NCBI RefSeq assembly: GCF_009017415.1
Contig: NC_092406.1
Span: 744,001-808,000, forward strand
Source of the DNA: Aspergillus flavus
Lineage: Eukaryota; Ascomycota; Eurotiomycetes; Eurotiales; Aspergillaceae
DNA: 64,000 bases
Direction of reading: 5' to 3'
Shown here: piece after piece, positions 10,115 to 21,026 of the stretch
Numbering within the stretch: the stretch's first letter is position 1
Layout of the letters: each line of letters opens with the position of its first letter
Notes under the pieces: model-generated
What the model was told of the DNA's origin: nothing
Seen by the model: only the letters and a program-made list of their open reading frames with translations
Databases searched by the model: none
Made by a program: the position numbers and the translations under genes

Positions 10115-12057
10115 CCTCCTACAGAAAGCAAAGTCACCCCGTGAAAATGTGTCAGACAGCTAACACACGATTCCCTTCATCAACGCGTCAGCAGAATCCA
10201 CGAGAGGGTAGAACCTCGCTCTGGTAACCGTATTCGATTAACCTTGGTGCCACAATCGGCAACACAGGAGGTATGTACAACTGTCTCGACAAACAAATCA
10301 AGATATTCGAACACAACGAAACTCTCGCTTGCATTAGTGCCTGTAGATGTTCATGCAAGTTGAAGGGAACCGAATCGCCGAATTTCCCTCGGGTAGCTAT
10401 AGCGGCATTTCTTTGTGAGCAAGCCACGATACATCTTGCGCTATGACCCATGGTAGCTCGTTGAAGAGCTCCGAAGGTCAAAGCTTGACAGGAGCTCACT
10501 GACTCGCCGGTACCTGATCATGCAAGTGCGCCGTGGCTCGGCAAACGCATACCGATTCATCGCAACAAAGACCAAAGCACTGGCATATCCTGTAGATGAG
10601 AGCTGGTTCTTTGTCCTCGACGCCTCGGAAACCCAAATCAATATCCAAGCTCTTCCCCTGTCATGTCTCATTGAAACAATGTCAATAAAACCTAATATGA
10701 GCCGCCCCCAAAACAGTAAATGCCATCCTTAGGGCCAGGTCAAGTGACCACTCACTTCCTAATCAAACCCTATCCCCAGGTATATCAATATAGAATATAT
10801 TATAGGGACTCGCCACCAATACCAACCCCAAGTAAGTCCAAGCACAAAGAAGTGACTTGTTTTGCAATGAATCAGTCGGCAATCGCCGAATTAATCAACG
10901 TGCGACATGTGAACGTGGCCCACCCTGAACCCTCGGCCCAAGCTCATATTCTCGTTTTCTGTCTAAACTAGGGACGAACCTTAAGTGTCATTGCAGAAGG
11001 CAGTCCCCATCGCTTCACCAACCGGATCGGATAGGCGAGATACCTAACTTTGAGTTGTGCGACGTTGGGCCAAGGTAAACAAGGTTTTGGTACGGTCGAG
11101 ACTGTCCATGGTATACTGTATGAATGTATATACATTACTTACCTGAGCGGAAGATGTATATCCGACTCCCGGGATGTCTTGAATCTCACTTCCATCTGTG
11201 TACTGTAGTACATACCTACCGGTGATATAGTTCAATAGTGACTTATTCACTTACTTCATTGAATGGCAACCACAATACCACCAACCCCATATCAACAATC
11301 AATAAGTATAACACCCCCCAACTAAGATCCAAGATCCCTTACTATCCCCCGCAAAATCCACATAAACCGGGACCGATCATGCCACAGATCCGATCATACC
11401 ACGTCGTCCCAAGACTACCGTGGACTAATCTCCACTTATCACCTCCACTACTGTACACGGCATCCATGCACACTTACCCCACGGGGCAGCGTCGTAATCA
11501 TGACCCAAATGCAACAATGGCGAGAGAAAAGAGGCCGAAAGCGTCACCCGAACTCCACCGGTCCTCCCCAATGACTACGCGAAAACCCACCCCGCAAGTC
11601 GATCCTAGCTGAAAGTGGTAAACAACGGCAATTGGCATTTGGAAACCAATCGTCGATCCACGTCGGGGACCTCGGGAGAACCATGAATGACAGACTCTCA
11701 ACGCCGTTCTAGAAGACACTAAACCATGGTGCGGGCGTTCGTCGGTAAAACAGTGGTGAGTTAGGGTAGAGTTCACATGTGATGGTTTGGAAGTCCGCGG
11801 TTGAGGGTTTATTCGGGGGGTTGTGATTGGTGAGGTTGTTCCGGTGGGATTTAGGTTATGCGTGGTATTTTTAGTCTGGAGTTAATCTGTTAATTTATTT
11901 AATTTGGTTTTATTCTATCTGGTTTTTGATTAACATTGGAGAAATACATTTTGGGTTTCGCTTCGGTTGGAAATGATGTGTAGAAGAGAGGGTTTAGGAA
12001 GGTCGGTAGACGGGTGTGGCTCCGGAACCTTAGTGAGGGTCCGTATCTGACTATCTA

Positions 12058-12085
12058 CACTAGTTAGTACTCAGTAGTACTAGTG
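12058..12085. repeat. imperfect palindrome
   Basis: CACTAGT at 12058 and ACTAGTG ending at 12085 are perfect inverted copies; the inner bases are partly complementary (AGTACT/AGTAGT). It lies about 340 bases downstream of the receptor stop codon. Its role is unknown. Confidence 0.5.
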
Positions 12086-12428
12086 ACTATCCCTCAATTA
12101 TGGTTCGAAGCTACCGAAATGCGGGGAGAAAAGAGGGTTCCATCGGGTCCGGATTTCCGTCCCTTTGTTCTGATCATGTCTTTGTTGGGTCTCTGTAGTC
12201 ATTTTGGGTTGGGTAGGTTCCAGAGAATGAAGGTCAACGGTGAACCGGATTTTGGTCTCTTCCATTATCATTCGAGATGATTGACTAATATAGAACATGA
12301 AATAGCTATGCAACACAGAAACAGATAGGGTATAGGATCATACATCATACAATCAATGTACAGGACTTTTCGTTGATTAAAACGAAATAAAAGGGAAAAA
12401 AAAGGGGAAAAAAAGACATAAAGTGAAA

Positions 12429-14137
12429 TCACTTGGAGAGAGTGTGCTGATGCGAGGACTGGGCAAACGTGGACTGGGGATCCCAATCGCGTCCTTGTGA
12501 TGCGCTGGGCGGCCGAGGCGACGAGAAACTCATCGAAGGCCGCACGTACCGCGCTTCTCGTCCGTAGTGTTCCCCCTCGGGGCTCATGGTCCGCGCAGCG
12601 CTGGGAGCCCGTACGATTGGTTCTGGCGATTTGAGACCGGAGCTCTCCAACATCTCATACGTCCGTGTGTCCGGGGTTTTAGCACGAGCATCTGCGGAGA
12701 CGAATTCATGGTTCTGCCCAAATTTGATCTTGAAGAACTCGGCCCAGCCGAGGAACATCCCCGGACGTGCGAACAGAATAAAGTTCCAGAATCCAACCAA
12801 GGACAAGAGAATCAGTAGGGCCAGAATCGTGTCCTCATTCGGGCCAATGGCGTGGGCTAGGTTTTGACATTTCTTGACGTCACCCTTCGTGGAAACTAAG
12901 CAGAGAAGCCATGGCTGGGCTCGTTGCAGGTTCTCCGGCGTCAGGTTCGTCTTATTGTTGACTTTGATGAAAACCACCGCGAAGAAGATGACGTTGCCAA
13001 TGATGATCAGAACCAAGGCAACCCCTCTCCATTGCAACTTCAGGACTCGTCGAATGCGACGGTATGCTTGGCGCGCCGTGACGGTGCGGACACTGGATGT
13101 ATACGACGGCAGGTGGGAACTGTTGGTGCTGGAATCGGCGGTGTCAAAGATGGACTTCACGTAGACATGGATACAGTAAGCCATTGTAGCGAGCTGCAAG
13201 ACCAGAGATGCCCCGGCGAAAGCCGTGACCGGCGCCCAGTAATCCTTGGTCCCGTACTGGATGTTGATATGGCACATATCGCCAAAGCGGAAGGATACCC
13301 CGGTCAAGATGAGCATGACCGTTATGCCGATACCAGGGATACCCCAACCGCAGATGAAAGCCCCCCACATGAACTTGTTGCCGAGGATCACTTCCCAGCA
13401 GACCTGGAGATGAAATGCAAGGGTACGGATAAAACCTGCGACGATTAGCTGGTTGAACCCGAAAGTGGTTAGCTTTGCACCACATACTCCACGTTACGAC
13501 AGCCCAGCCTCCAAAGAGTAGCAAAGTACCGGACCATGCGCAGGATAAATTCGAATGCATATCATTTGGTGTGATTTGGTTGTAACATTGGTCGGGTTTG
13601 GCTCCGAGAGGGATAATGAACGCGAGCTAAAGGGTCAGCCCATTCCATCACTTTTAGACCTAAATTACACACCTCCATAAAGCAAATTCCCATCGTAAAG
13701 CAGATGCTCAGGTAATGGCGGTGCGTCCATTTTGCCGGAAGAACCGCATAAGACACCAGGAGGAAAATGCAGAGAGGCAAGACTCCCACACTCAGCCAAC
13801 TCGCAGCTTGCGCCTTTGTAGTAATGTCTACCAACAGTCGATCCCGTTAGAAAAGCGCAACGCGCAAGGAACCGGGACCTGTACTTACCCTCTCCATACA
13901 TCCAGTCCGACAATGGACAGGGAATACAACAGGAAACATTACCGTCTGCTAAAGGGAGCTGCGCACAATATCGTCCTCGGGTAACTGTTGAGTCACAGAT
14001 TAGTCCTCCACAACCCACGACCAGTCAACAACCAACAATACAAAAGGCGACAGGAACATACATCCACCGGTGGACGGGAAGAAAGACTCTTGGTAAAAGG
14101 GCTCCGGGCAGAGCCCGTGCAATGTTTGATTCGTCAT
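12429..14137 (-). CDS. seven-transmembrane receptor, secretin-like fungal GPCR (GprM-type), 490 aa
   Basis: Five exons (12429-13435, 13488-13626, 13673-13827, 13889-13984, 14062-14137), 1473 nt in frame. The short extracellular N-terminus has paired cysteines (GLCPEPF, RYCAQL, SCCIPCPLSDW) and an early Asn-glycosylation site (NQT), then hydrophobic segments such as LSVGVLPLCIFLLVS, TLLLFGGWAVVTW, GVALVLIIIGNVIFF and ILALLILLSLVGFW. The cytoplasmic tail of about 110 residues is Ser/Pro-rich. This order resembles the fungal receptors placed near the secretin family and called GprM/GprN in Aspergillus; the subclass is from memory. The ligand is unknown; it presumably signals through a heterotrimeric G protein. 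It is isolated in gene-poor DNA, with 5.8 kb upstream. Confidence 0.8.
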
Positions 14138-17100
14138 ATTGTGAGATTGTACTATGTATCTTTGCTGTATGATGTATGCGACAGATAGCGGGTGGTGGTC
14201 ATATCCTTGCGAAACGGCGAGACCCAGGCAATCGAGAAGGCGACGCAGAAGAGATCCTCGAGTGTGATACCCCACAGAGAGGCTCACAGTCGCGCAACGA
14301 CTGCAATTGGCAGGGAAGGTAGACTATCTCTCACGATAGTGGTCAGTGTAGTGGTTGGGGTGAGAAAGTAAGGAACGCCAGAACATTGAAGAGGGGGGCG
14401 ATAGTCAGATATAGTTAGAAATAGCGATGACCCATCTTAGGGCCTCCCCAGTTCTGGCAAAGGTCCCAATCACTTGAGGGGAAGACAGTTCCAGGGGTCC
14501 GTTCACCAGAGTTACCAATAACCCCGTCACATCTCTGGCTTTGATTGGGCACAGACATCTTTGGAAGAGTGACTGGAACGGAGCTCGAGGATGAGCTTGG
14601 CACCAGGGGAGGGAATGCAAGGGTGGGGAATGCGTAGGAGGATCTCAGACTCCCAGACAGGCCCTAATCCAAAGATTGTACGTCTGTCCGACGGGGGTTC
14701 CAATCGACTAGAGCGATGGCTGATTCACTCCTAGAAGAGTGGAGACGGCGTAGTTGTTTTAACAGAAAACGGTATGCAGAGCGGGGAGAAAGTTGAATGA
14801 CTCGGCGTATTGGCTAATTTACCCACACGAGGCCCCCGTATCGTAAATCTAGTCTGGATGGGGAAATCTTACAGATGACCTTAAATTTCACTGATTGGGA
14901 GCTGAAGTACCGGCGACCTCCACTTGGTGATGAGGGTCCGTTCTCTCTTCAATTATAGAAGTCCGAAAGCCCTAAGTCAGTTTGTGTCAGGTTCTGGCTA
15001 ACCATGGTTGAAGTCTGCCGAGCTAGAAGGACTCCCTCAACATGATACATGTCCGAAAGATGAGGATACCTTATTTTTTTTGTCTTCTCGGAGAAATCAA
15101 TTCCCTGCAAATTTTTAGTTCTCACTCTTTTGCTTAGTAGCCAACCTGCATCTGTTTCATGCACCGTATCCAACATTACGAGGGAGAATACTGTGGAGTT
15201 AGGGCTGCCGAGAGAGCACTCCAAACTGCCAAGTATTAGTCTGTACTCCGTACCGTAATACCCTTACATGGACTTCGGTGACAAGGTTGTGCATGACAAA
15301 TGGACAAGGATATATTTTTTCCCTTTTTTTAAAAAAAAAAAAAAAAAAATTGGATTTTTATGGTTTATTCCGTGTTGCATATTGTTCCTGCAGCATACTC
15401 TCTCACCCAACTCAGACTTTTCTCCCAAGTATTCCTAAAGGAGACCGATGTTGAAGGTTCTCCGTCCATCTTTGGTTAGTCGAACTAGGTTTTAGGGAAA
15501 GAAACCTTGGGACACGGCAAATGGAAGTACCGTGGACCGCGGAGAGAGACGGTAAGTTATTCTAGTTGGTTGCGTAGTCCTAGGTATACTCGGATCTAGC
15601 TAATAGTTATCAAAGTCTAACTTCCAGACCCAAAGCGACCACTTCCACCCTGCATCAACCGCAGTTTACCCTGGCCGACGATAAACTTTGACCTCACCCA
15701 CTAAGCCCAACCCAGTGCACTAACCTGGACTAACGACGCATCTCCCTCCCCAAATTTTTCCATTTTCTTATTTTCTTCATTTAATATTAATTTTTGTGTC
15801 CACTTTCCACGCATCGGAGTGAGGGGGATGATCCCTCCAAATTGAGTTCGACGGACTCCCTCGCACACGCAGCCATCGTTTTTCTTTCCCCGTGGTAGCC
15901 TTACCCCTGGTACCTGCACAATGCATGAATGGCTGCGAACTTGCTCTAGGGTCAGGTATTATAAGTACTATTCTTTTGTTCTCTCGTGTATCACGGAGAA
16001 ATGTAACTATTTAAAATCCTTTCCGTATCACTCACCATCTTTTCTGGTCTATTTTATTTTCTTTTTCTTTTTCTTTTTTTCCTTTTCAGATCTTCCAATT
16101 TTTGGTCACATAGGGTAGTAGTAACAATATCCAGATCCCAACCCGGTTGGGTTTGGAGTCACGGTGTAACTGCAATTTGATCCAGGATACCAAGACAATC
16201 AATCACTCTGCTCAGCCTCCGCTGACGTAGGGAAAAGAGAATACTACCTCACTGGACTTGCTCAATACGACGTATTTATCCGTCCAATGGCTATCCAACA
16301 TATTCTATTAGGTGGTATTCCGGTCACGTTGTTGTAGAGCCTCATACTATTCTGTAAAGAGCATCGGCTGTCCACGGTACAACTACGGAGTACGTACGCA
16401 CGTCCAGAGTTTGAAACACCCGAACCTTGGAGTACGACTATTGAGTATTCACTATTCGCATCTACCTAAACGTTCCCACCTGCCTTTCTAGGAAGGCTCT
16501 CGTCCCAACATGGATCGACAAGGTGGAAACCTACACCACGGCTGACAGAGGGATCGTCACGGAGATGATCTGTGGCCGCGGCAATTGGCTTTTCGCTTAC
16601 TCCCTTTGGAGATTTCCTCGACGGGTTGTCGTTGCGATGCGGCATCGTTGATAGGCACTCATCAAGGTTCTGCCTTGGCTTTAGACCGTGACGACGATCG
16701 GACTCAATAGTGCATGTATAACCGGATCAAGATGCAGCGTCCCCAGGTATGATCGGTGATAGTAAGCATGCCGAGTCCATAGTTGATTCCTTTACCTATA
16801 GTTTCGGCGATCAAGCTCCTCACTGACAGCACCGGTCCTGATTTAGGACTGACAGGTTGTACTGTTGGTACTACTGATTCGATCAGCCTCGTAGCTCTTT
16901 TCTCGATGTGGCACGGGGAGTGTCCGAACCATGAACCAGATCGGGGTGGGTTCCTGGGATACTATAATTACACCCTTTGCGTCATGGATGGAAGCAATCC
17001 ACTGTTTTATCATTTTATGGTACCGAGTTAGGTGGATTATGATCGACTTTTGACGGCCTTCGTTGCAAAATCCAGCTATATCGCCGGTTATTATAACTCC

Positions 17101-19906
17101 CGGCCTAATCCCGCACAAAGTTTGACTATTGGCGTAGAACTTTCCATGGAAGCATCACTCCCGATTTTTCCCAACCTCGATGTCACTTAACTGCTTCCAG
17201 TAAGTTGGAAGCAAGGGGTGAGACACCGGCTCTGCACCGAAGTTTCCACCTCGTCTTCCACAGCGTCGACGTCTCGGTCAGGGGTATTTGGAATTTCAAC
17301 TTCACTGGGACCTCATTCCTCACCGATATGGTTTGCAGGCCACGACGCGCTTTGTCATGACGCTGCAACTGAAAGTCGTGCGCCACTGACGGATGGCTGG
17401 TTAATTTCACCTAGGCGACATTCCAGTCGGAGAATTTAGCCTTTCAGCCCATTGACCGGATCGAACGGTGTAGAGATGAGAGTCACACGCGTATCTTAAT
17501 TGTACAACATCAAGGAGGTCAGAGGGCAGATGATTGCATTGCGGTAAAGATGGGAGATCGAAATAAGAAACAAATCAAAGCGAAGAAATCCCAGATCAGA
17601 ATCCTACGGGGTGACGGAAAGTCGAATCAACGGCTGTCAAGTATTATAACCCTGATCGTGGGAAACGCCTGACTCAGCGGCGATATATAATTCTAATTAT
17701 ACAGTACATGGTTGTACCTATCGTTCGTCTTACCACCATGCAACTCTGTACCTGACCAACCAAATTTTATTTCAGTCTTGGCTCAGATTAAACGAGATCA
17801 ATACCCGAAGCACTGTATCACCATCAATTCCCCAAGAAAATTGAATTTCCGCAAATCCGCGCCATCGTTCGCGACCAGGTAAGGCAACTATTGGGAGCAT
17901 CGGAAAATCGACTGAAGTTCCAGGCCTTTGAAAAGACCATTCGCCTGCGCCAATTCAACCGTACTACCCGATCATAGCAAATTCCCGTCACAGTGCCGCC
18001 CGGCCGATCATTTGTATGGTCGATTGTGAGGCGAGCCCAGCCGCGAGAGTGCCCAATGGGGGCTCGCTGCACGGTGGTGAGAGTGGCCGTGGCGAGGGCA
18101 CGGCCATCCTCGTGATCGCCATAGGTCCGTCGCCAATCCAACTGATCACAGCGGAAGCTGCCAGTAACCATACTCTATCTACCTTTGTTTCTTTGTGGGA
18201 TTCTCAACTGGCCCATCCCCCGTCTGTGCTACATACTGTATACTGAGTTGATTCGCTTGATTTGACCATGTTCTGGCGCTGATGTTGCTCGAGCTTTCTA
18301 CGCCCTGACCAAATCACAGCTGGGTCTGGCCCACATGGTTCGCTCCTGTCTACCAAACGCTGATCAGTATCTTGTCAAAGTTCTTTCTTGACGGACACAG
18401 CGTGACTGTTATATGGTTATGGACTCATTGGCGACGACGGATTTGCCCGTTTATCAGCTCTGAACCAGCCTCGTGATTCGAGATCACGTCACAGAGATAG
18501 GCACCGCGGGCATCGCGATGAGGGGTCCTCGCCCGGTCAGCCTCTAGACCGGAGGATGTCTTAGAAGATGAGATTTTAGTGACCGCGGATCTCCACAATT
18601 TTATGCAGAGCAGATATTCCCCATCTCAATATTGAATACATTCATCCCTCCAACTAAGCTGTTCGCATATCTCTTCCCGGCCCAGGCAGCCAACTTCACA
18701 CGGGCCAAACGGCGCAGTTGAACCCACTCTCTTGCAGCCTCGCGGTGGAATGACACAATGCGATTGTCTTAAAATGCCTCACGCGGTGGATGATGTTATT
18801 CCTCTCGACTCCCCACATATCCTGCCTTCCACGTTCCGCGACGAGTCAGATGCGCCTTTGACTTGCATATTCCTTTGTAGGTTATTTCCAGCGGAGCTCT
18901 GAGAGAATTTTTCAACAGCGGTGTGATGTTCCTGCATCGGTGGTCGTCGCGCACAATCATTCTCCGCTTCTTTACGCCAATATGTGGGTATGCTGATGTC
19001 TGCTTCTTTTTTACGGGGGGCAACTCGTCATGAAATGGAGCGCGACTCCAACTCGCTTGTCAACGAGGTCCTTCGACATAGCCTTGCGCTGTGCCGTCCT
19101 GAGAAGCTCCTCATCGTCATGATTCCCGCGATAAGGGAAAATCGTAAGGACTGGGTAACACGCCAGCGCTTTAAAAAGCTACAAAGTACAGCCCAGGATG
19201 TGATATCACCACGAGCATGTATCGCGACTCTGCGGAAATCGCAGACTACGGATGAAGGCACATATAACGACACAGACAACAGTACTCAAAGAATGAGATG
19301 TTCTTTCATTGAATTTTATTTGACCTAACAACCACATTCCTCCGTGGGATCCAAAGTTGTGAAGATTTCTAGACATCCACGAGTCAGCAATTGCTTGAAT
19401 AAACCACTGATCAACACGTAGAGTAGTAACAGCTTTTTCAGAAGTCCATTCCATTCATTGAGCAGGTTACGAGAACCCGCCCTAAAATAAGAGGTACCAG
19501 AAAAAATAAAAAGGTTGTGTTTCATCATATAAAGCTGCAAAACTGGAGAGACATGAGGACACTAACCTGTGAGTGTAACCTGAAGAGTGACACTGTTAGA
19601 GAAAAGGCCGGAAATGAAGTCGCAAAGAGCAGCATTAAGCTCTGAGTCGCAAACTCGGCGAAAAGCAGGTGAGGAAACAAACCGGAACCAGCAAAGAAAA
19701 GAAAAGAAAAGGCTGCCAGATGAGCCTTAATTTAAGCGAGGCGTACCCGCACCACGTGACCCCACAAACCCACCACCCGCGCACACCGCCTTGAGGCCTC
19801 AGTTTCATCTTCTACACGATCTTCGACTTCGAAGAAATTTCACTCTATCCCGCGCAGCTCAACACCGTCGTCGACAACTAATCCGACAAAACCACCTTCA
19901 TTCAAA
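14138..19906. other. 5.8-kb gene-free stretch between two divergent genes
   Basis: Separates the receptor start (minus) from the uS15 start (plus), so it must contain both promoters. I find no protein family in either strand; frames of 60-115 codons (14949-15224, 16843-17118, 17824-18171, 18984-19328) show no motif. Visible items are a T7/A19 homopolymer block near 15320-15349, a pyrimidine tract at about 16048-16089, and several ACGGAGTAC-type words (near 15243, 16385, 16424). CACGTG-containing, GC-rich sequence near 19750-19790 lies just upstream of the ribosomal protein gene. A long non-coding transcript or a lost gene is possible. Confidence 0.5.
15318..15349. repeat. adjacent poly-T/poly-A block
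   Basis: CCC, then seven T and about 19 A in a row, capable of folding on itself. It lies in the long gap, with no gene nearby. Confidence 0.7.
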
Positions 19907-20652
19907 ATGGGTCGTCTTCACTCCAAGGGAAAGGGCATTGCGTCCTCCGCTCTGCCTTACTCTCGCTCTGCTCCCTCCTGGCTCAAGACCACCCGTGAGT
20001 ACCGTCTTCGCAGAGGGAAATTCGCATGATACTGATTCCATTCCAGCTGAGCAGGTTGTCGACCAGATCTGCAAGCTCGCCAAGAAGGGTGCTACCCCCT
20101 CCCAGATTGGTGTTGTCCTCCGTGACTCCCACGGTATTGCCCAGGTCAAGCACGTCACCGGTATGTTCAGACTCCTCATGGTTGATATCGGGAGCAATCT
20201 CTAACAGTTCACGAATAGGTAACAAGATCCTCCGTATCTTGAAGTCCAGCGGTACGCCAATCCCCCTCCCCCCCACACCCAGATGAGAAGGAAATGGTCG
20301 AACGCGAGTCGAGAGTAGCTTTCCCCCCAGGGAAATCTGCGCCTTGACCCGTTCCCATATTCCTCATCGTAAAAAAAAAAATATATTATGCCTCTGCTTG
20401 GTCAAACATGGCTGACAGAGTGATTTTTCAGGCCTCGCCCCCGAGCTCCCCGAGGATCTGTACCACCTCATCAAGAAGGCTGTTGCCGTCCGCAAGCACC
20501 TTGAGCGCAACCGCAAGGACAAGGACTCCAAGTTCCGTCTCATTCTCATCGAGTCCCGTATCCACCGTCTGTCTCGTTACTACAAGTCCGTCGGTGTCCT
20601 GCCCCCCACCTGGCGTTACGAGTCCGCTACCGCCTCCACCCTCGTTGCTTAA
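19907..20652 (+). CDS. rps13: 40S ribosomal protein uS15 (S13), 151 aa
   Basis: Small-subunit ribosomal protein. Four exons (19907-19994, 20047-20160, 20219-20251, 20432-20652) total 456 nt, giving exactly the 151 residues usual for the family. It begins [14 protein letters not shown] and contains [26 protein letters not shown] and [13 protein letters not shown]. The third exon is only 33 nt and the last intron 180 nt, the longest seen in the window. A CACGTGACC element and pyrimidine-rich DNA lie within 160 bases upstream, as is common for highly expressed fungal genes. Confidence 0.97.
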
Positions 20653-21026
20653 GTGGTTTTCCTCACTTGTGCTGGGTGTTGGTGTGTTGGCGCGGATAGG
20701 TCTTTCGAATTGGTCTCTTACCCTGAGAATGGGTGGGTTTTTAGTCATCTAGTGTTTGTTTTACAGGCATTAGGTGGTGATGGATTATATCTGTCGTCGA
20801 CAACAAAATAAAATTTCATGACCAATCTTTTTCTTGGTAGATGTTGTAGATAGTTGTTCTGTGTCGGTAGTATGTAGGATGTGTATATTCTTATATACCA
20901 TGCTCACAAGCCCTGTTATGTGTGTCTGGTCTCTATTCGTCACCTTCAAAATACCTTGTCTACTCCATATGTATGGTATGTCAACATCTACAACCCATCT
21001 ACACCAATATATACACCAGTAGATAA
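20653..21026. other. convergent 3' region of rps13 and fan1
   Basis: 374 bases between facing 3' ends. AATAAA near 20806 may serve rps13. No other feature is seen. Confidence 0.5.

Larger units (their letters stand above)
8817..12428. other. 3.6-kb gap between OGG1 and the receptor gene
   Basis: No gene is recognised here with confidence. It holds a low-confidence 57-aa, four-exon candidate on the minus strand (9546-10114) and an imperfect palindrome at 12058-12085. The frames at 10188-10499(-), 10520-10732(+), 11238-11612(+) and 11498-11776(-) show no known domain, signal peptide or supporting splice signals. The last bases (about 12300-12428) form the 3' flank of the minus-strand receptor. 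Confidence 0.5.

Noticed and set aside
16783..18246. Frames at 16783-17031(+), 16843-17118(-) and 17824-18246 as genes in the long gap
   Set aside because: Short, overlapping on both strands, no motifs and no plausible splice extensions found by eye.
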